Below are positions 62,433 through 64,000 of a stretch of DNA of 64,000 nucleotides, one piece after another; within the stretch, counting starts at the first letter, position 1, and each line of letters starts with the position of its first letter. A program made the translations under genes and the position numbers. Where the stretch lies: contig CM070901.1 of assembly GCA_036417435.1 (NCBI GenBank), positions 9,708,001-9,772,000 of the forward strand, read 5' to 3'. Source of the DNA: Inia geoffrensis. Lineage: Eukaryota > Chordata > Mammalia > Artiodactyla > Iniidae. The notes below the pieces were generated by a model, which was given only the letters and a program-made list of their open reading frames with translations, searched no databases and was not told the origin of the DNA.

Positions 62433-62998
62433 CACTTTCTGTCATAGGTAGAGTAACAGTACTTCAAAGATGTCTGTGCCCTAATCCTCAGAACCTGTGG
62501 CTACATTACCTGACATGGAGCAAAAGCTTTGCTGATGTGATTAAGGTTAAGAACCTTGAGAGGGGCAAATTATCCTGGATTATCCAGGTGGTCCCAATCT
62601 CATCACATGAGTGCTTAAAAGTGAAGGAGGAAAGCAGAGAGGTGGGTCAGCGGAATGCGATGTGAGAAGCACTGTTGCTGCCCTTCAAGATGGAAGAAGA
62701 TGGTCAAGAGCCAGAGTGTGGCGGCTTCCAGAGGGAGAGAGTGGCCTTAGTTTAGAGCCAGCAAGAGAATGGAGACCTTGGTCCAAAAGTGCAAAGAGCT
62801 GACTTCTGCCAAGAACCCAAATGGGTAGGAAAGGGATTCTCCCCAAGACCTTCCACAGAGGACAACAGCCTGCTGACACCTTGATTTTTTTTTCCAGTGA
62901 GATCCATGCTACACTTCTGACCTACAGAACTGTAAGATAATATTTGTGTTTTAAGTCCCTAAAGTTATCATACCTTGTTACACAGCCACAGGAAACTA
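62433..62998 (+). repeat. MaLR-type (MLT1-like) solo LTR
   Basis: About 565 bp with the familiar order: GCCCTAATCCTCAGAACCTG, then TTTGCTGATGTGATTAAGGT, then ATCCTGGATTATCCAGGTGG, then CCTGCTGACACCTTGATTTT, then CTACAGAACTGTAAGATAAT, ending GCCACAGGAAACTACTATAG. No adjoining gag/pol sequence was recognised, so it is probably a solo LTR. Confidence 0.8.
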
Positions 62999-64000
62999 CT
63001 ATAGTCCTCAAATCATGTGTTACATGTCACCATTCATTTCTCCTATATCTAGAACTTGTCCTGTTTGTCATGAAGCATTGTGTTTTCATTTTTGTTTTTA
63101 ATGCTGAAAGCAATTGTTTGATTATATTAGAGATCCAAGAACTTAATGTAAGAAAATAACAGCCAGAAATGGCATAACCTACAGACATTCCCTAAGTGTT
63201 AGGTATGGGATCTCTCCAAACACTACCATGATGGAGGAGCCCTGTGGGCCTCTTCTACTCCACTGCTCCTTCCACTGGTGTTTTCATTGGGGTGAGGGGA
63301 GAGTCTGCCATTTCTTTTCCTTGGTAAATTGATCCTGAGCACCAGATGTTAGTGGTTAAACCTTAGCGAAGAAACTAGGAAGACAAGCAAAGGTCAGTCT
63401 TAACAATAATTTGAGAAGGCATCTTAGGACTGACATGCAACCCAGAACTTGTCCACAGTGATTAGATGCTGGTAAGATAATTCCTAGTCAAACACAGCTG
63501 TTTTAAGGAGGCCTTAGTTCTAAGTGCTCCTGCGTGTCAACAAATTCTAGTCTCTGAGGAGAAGGAAGAATGATCAATGTGAGTGATATTGAACCACTCT
63601 TGTTCTTATTTCTCTAGCACAGTTAGTGTTTGATTTTCAAGATTTATTTCTCATGCTGTGTAGTGTGCTTTGCTCAGAATGTAGCAGAAAAATATAAATG
63701 GATAATGATTCTTTGAAACATTTTGATAGATTTTCCCCAAATACCTACAAATGTATATATTCTCAGAGTAAAGTTAATGATCTATCTCTGTTTTTATTAT
63801 TTTTAAGCCAAAATAGCTATCAAAGTGAAAAACAGGGAGTCAGACAAGTGGGTTTTACCCTGACTTCTTAACCCACCAGCACTCTTAGGGATTACTGTTC
63901 CTTAGTGCAGTCTGTTTCACTTTCCTTTCCACAGCTCTTTTACCCTCTGTAGCTCAGTACCTGAACTTGTAAAAAAGCAGTTTGAGTCATTACTATTGTC
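62999..64000. other. Gene-free right edge, probably within an RGS18 intron
   Basis: No coding frame with family resemblance and no recognised repeat. If the missing RGS18 exons lie beyond the edge, this is intron sequence. Confidence 0.5.

Overview
This window is vertebrate nuclear DNA and almost certainly cetacean, most likely a toothed whale. It carries 18 tRNA-derived SINEs whose 5' end reads like GGCTTCCCTGGTGGCGCAG, the CHR family typical of whales and hippos. It also carries a cetartiodactyl-type L1, plus the old repeats shared by all placental mammals (L1M, L2, MIR, MLT2/ERVL, MaLR, Tigger, MER20-like). There is no bacterial gene, operon, CRISPR array or plasmid feature. I found no undescribed molecular system.

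The one real gene is RGS18, on the minus strand. Its two last coding exons are here: 51156-50990 (167 bp) and 48997-48740 (258 bp, ending in TAA). Both splice sites inside the window are canonical. They encode 140 complete codons, which is most of the RGS domain and the whole C-terminal tail. The upstream exons were not found up to base 64000 and probably lie beyond the right edge. Bases 1-48739 are therefore the 3' flank of RGS18, and I see no other functional gene there.

Layout: 1-3557, 5' half of a minus-strand L1 (broken ORF2 start, broken ORF1, GC-rich 5' UTR). 3558-9950, no recognised gene. 10015-15330, an old minus-strand ERVL-type provirus with two MLT2-like LTRs, invaded by two SINEs and a MER20-like DNA element. 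15975-16229, a SINE with an (AT)n tail. 20950-25990, old minus-strand L1-type fragments with three SINEs. 26597-26822, an L1 3' end. 27815-29345, an L2 piece split by an L1M fragment with a perfect 15-bp target duplication. 29506-29850, a decayed NMNAT1 pseudogene. 32258-33190, an L1 3' end split by a SINE. 33503-34921, two older SINEs. 37253-38341, a MER-type remnant, a MIR and two SINEs. 38342-44317, nothing recognised. 44333-46123, two SINEs. 48740-51156, RGS18 exons with a Tigger-like element in the intron. 51580-54075, four more SINEs and an L1M end. 54400-55985, old L2-like sequence. 56540-62010, an old plus-strand L1 interrupted by a SINE and by a younger L1 with a twin-priming inversion. 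62433-62998, a MaLR-type LTR.

Apart from RGS18 nothing here works as a gene set. The rest is a layered record of insertions, and the target-site duplications and nesting let much of the order be read directly.
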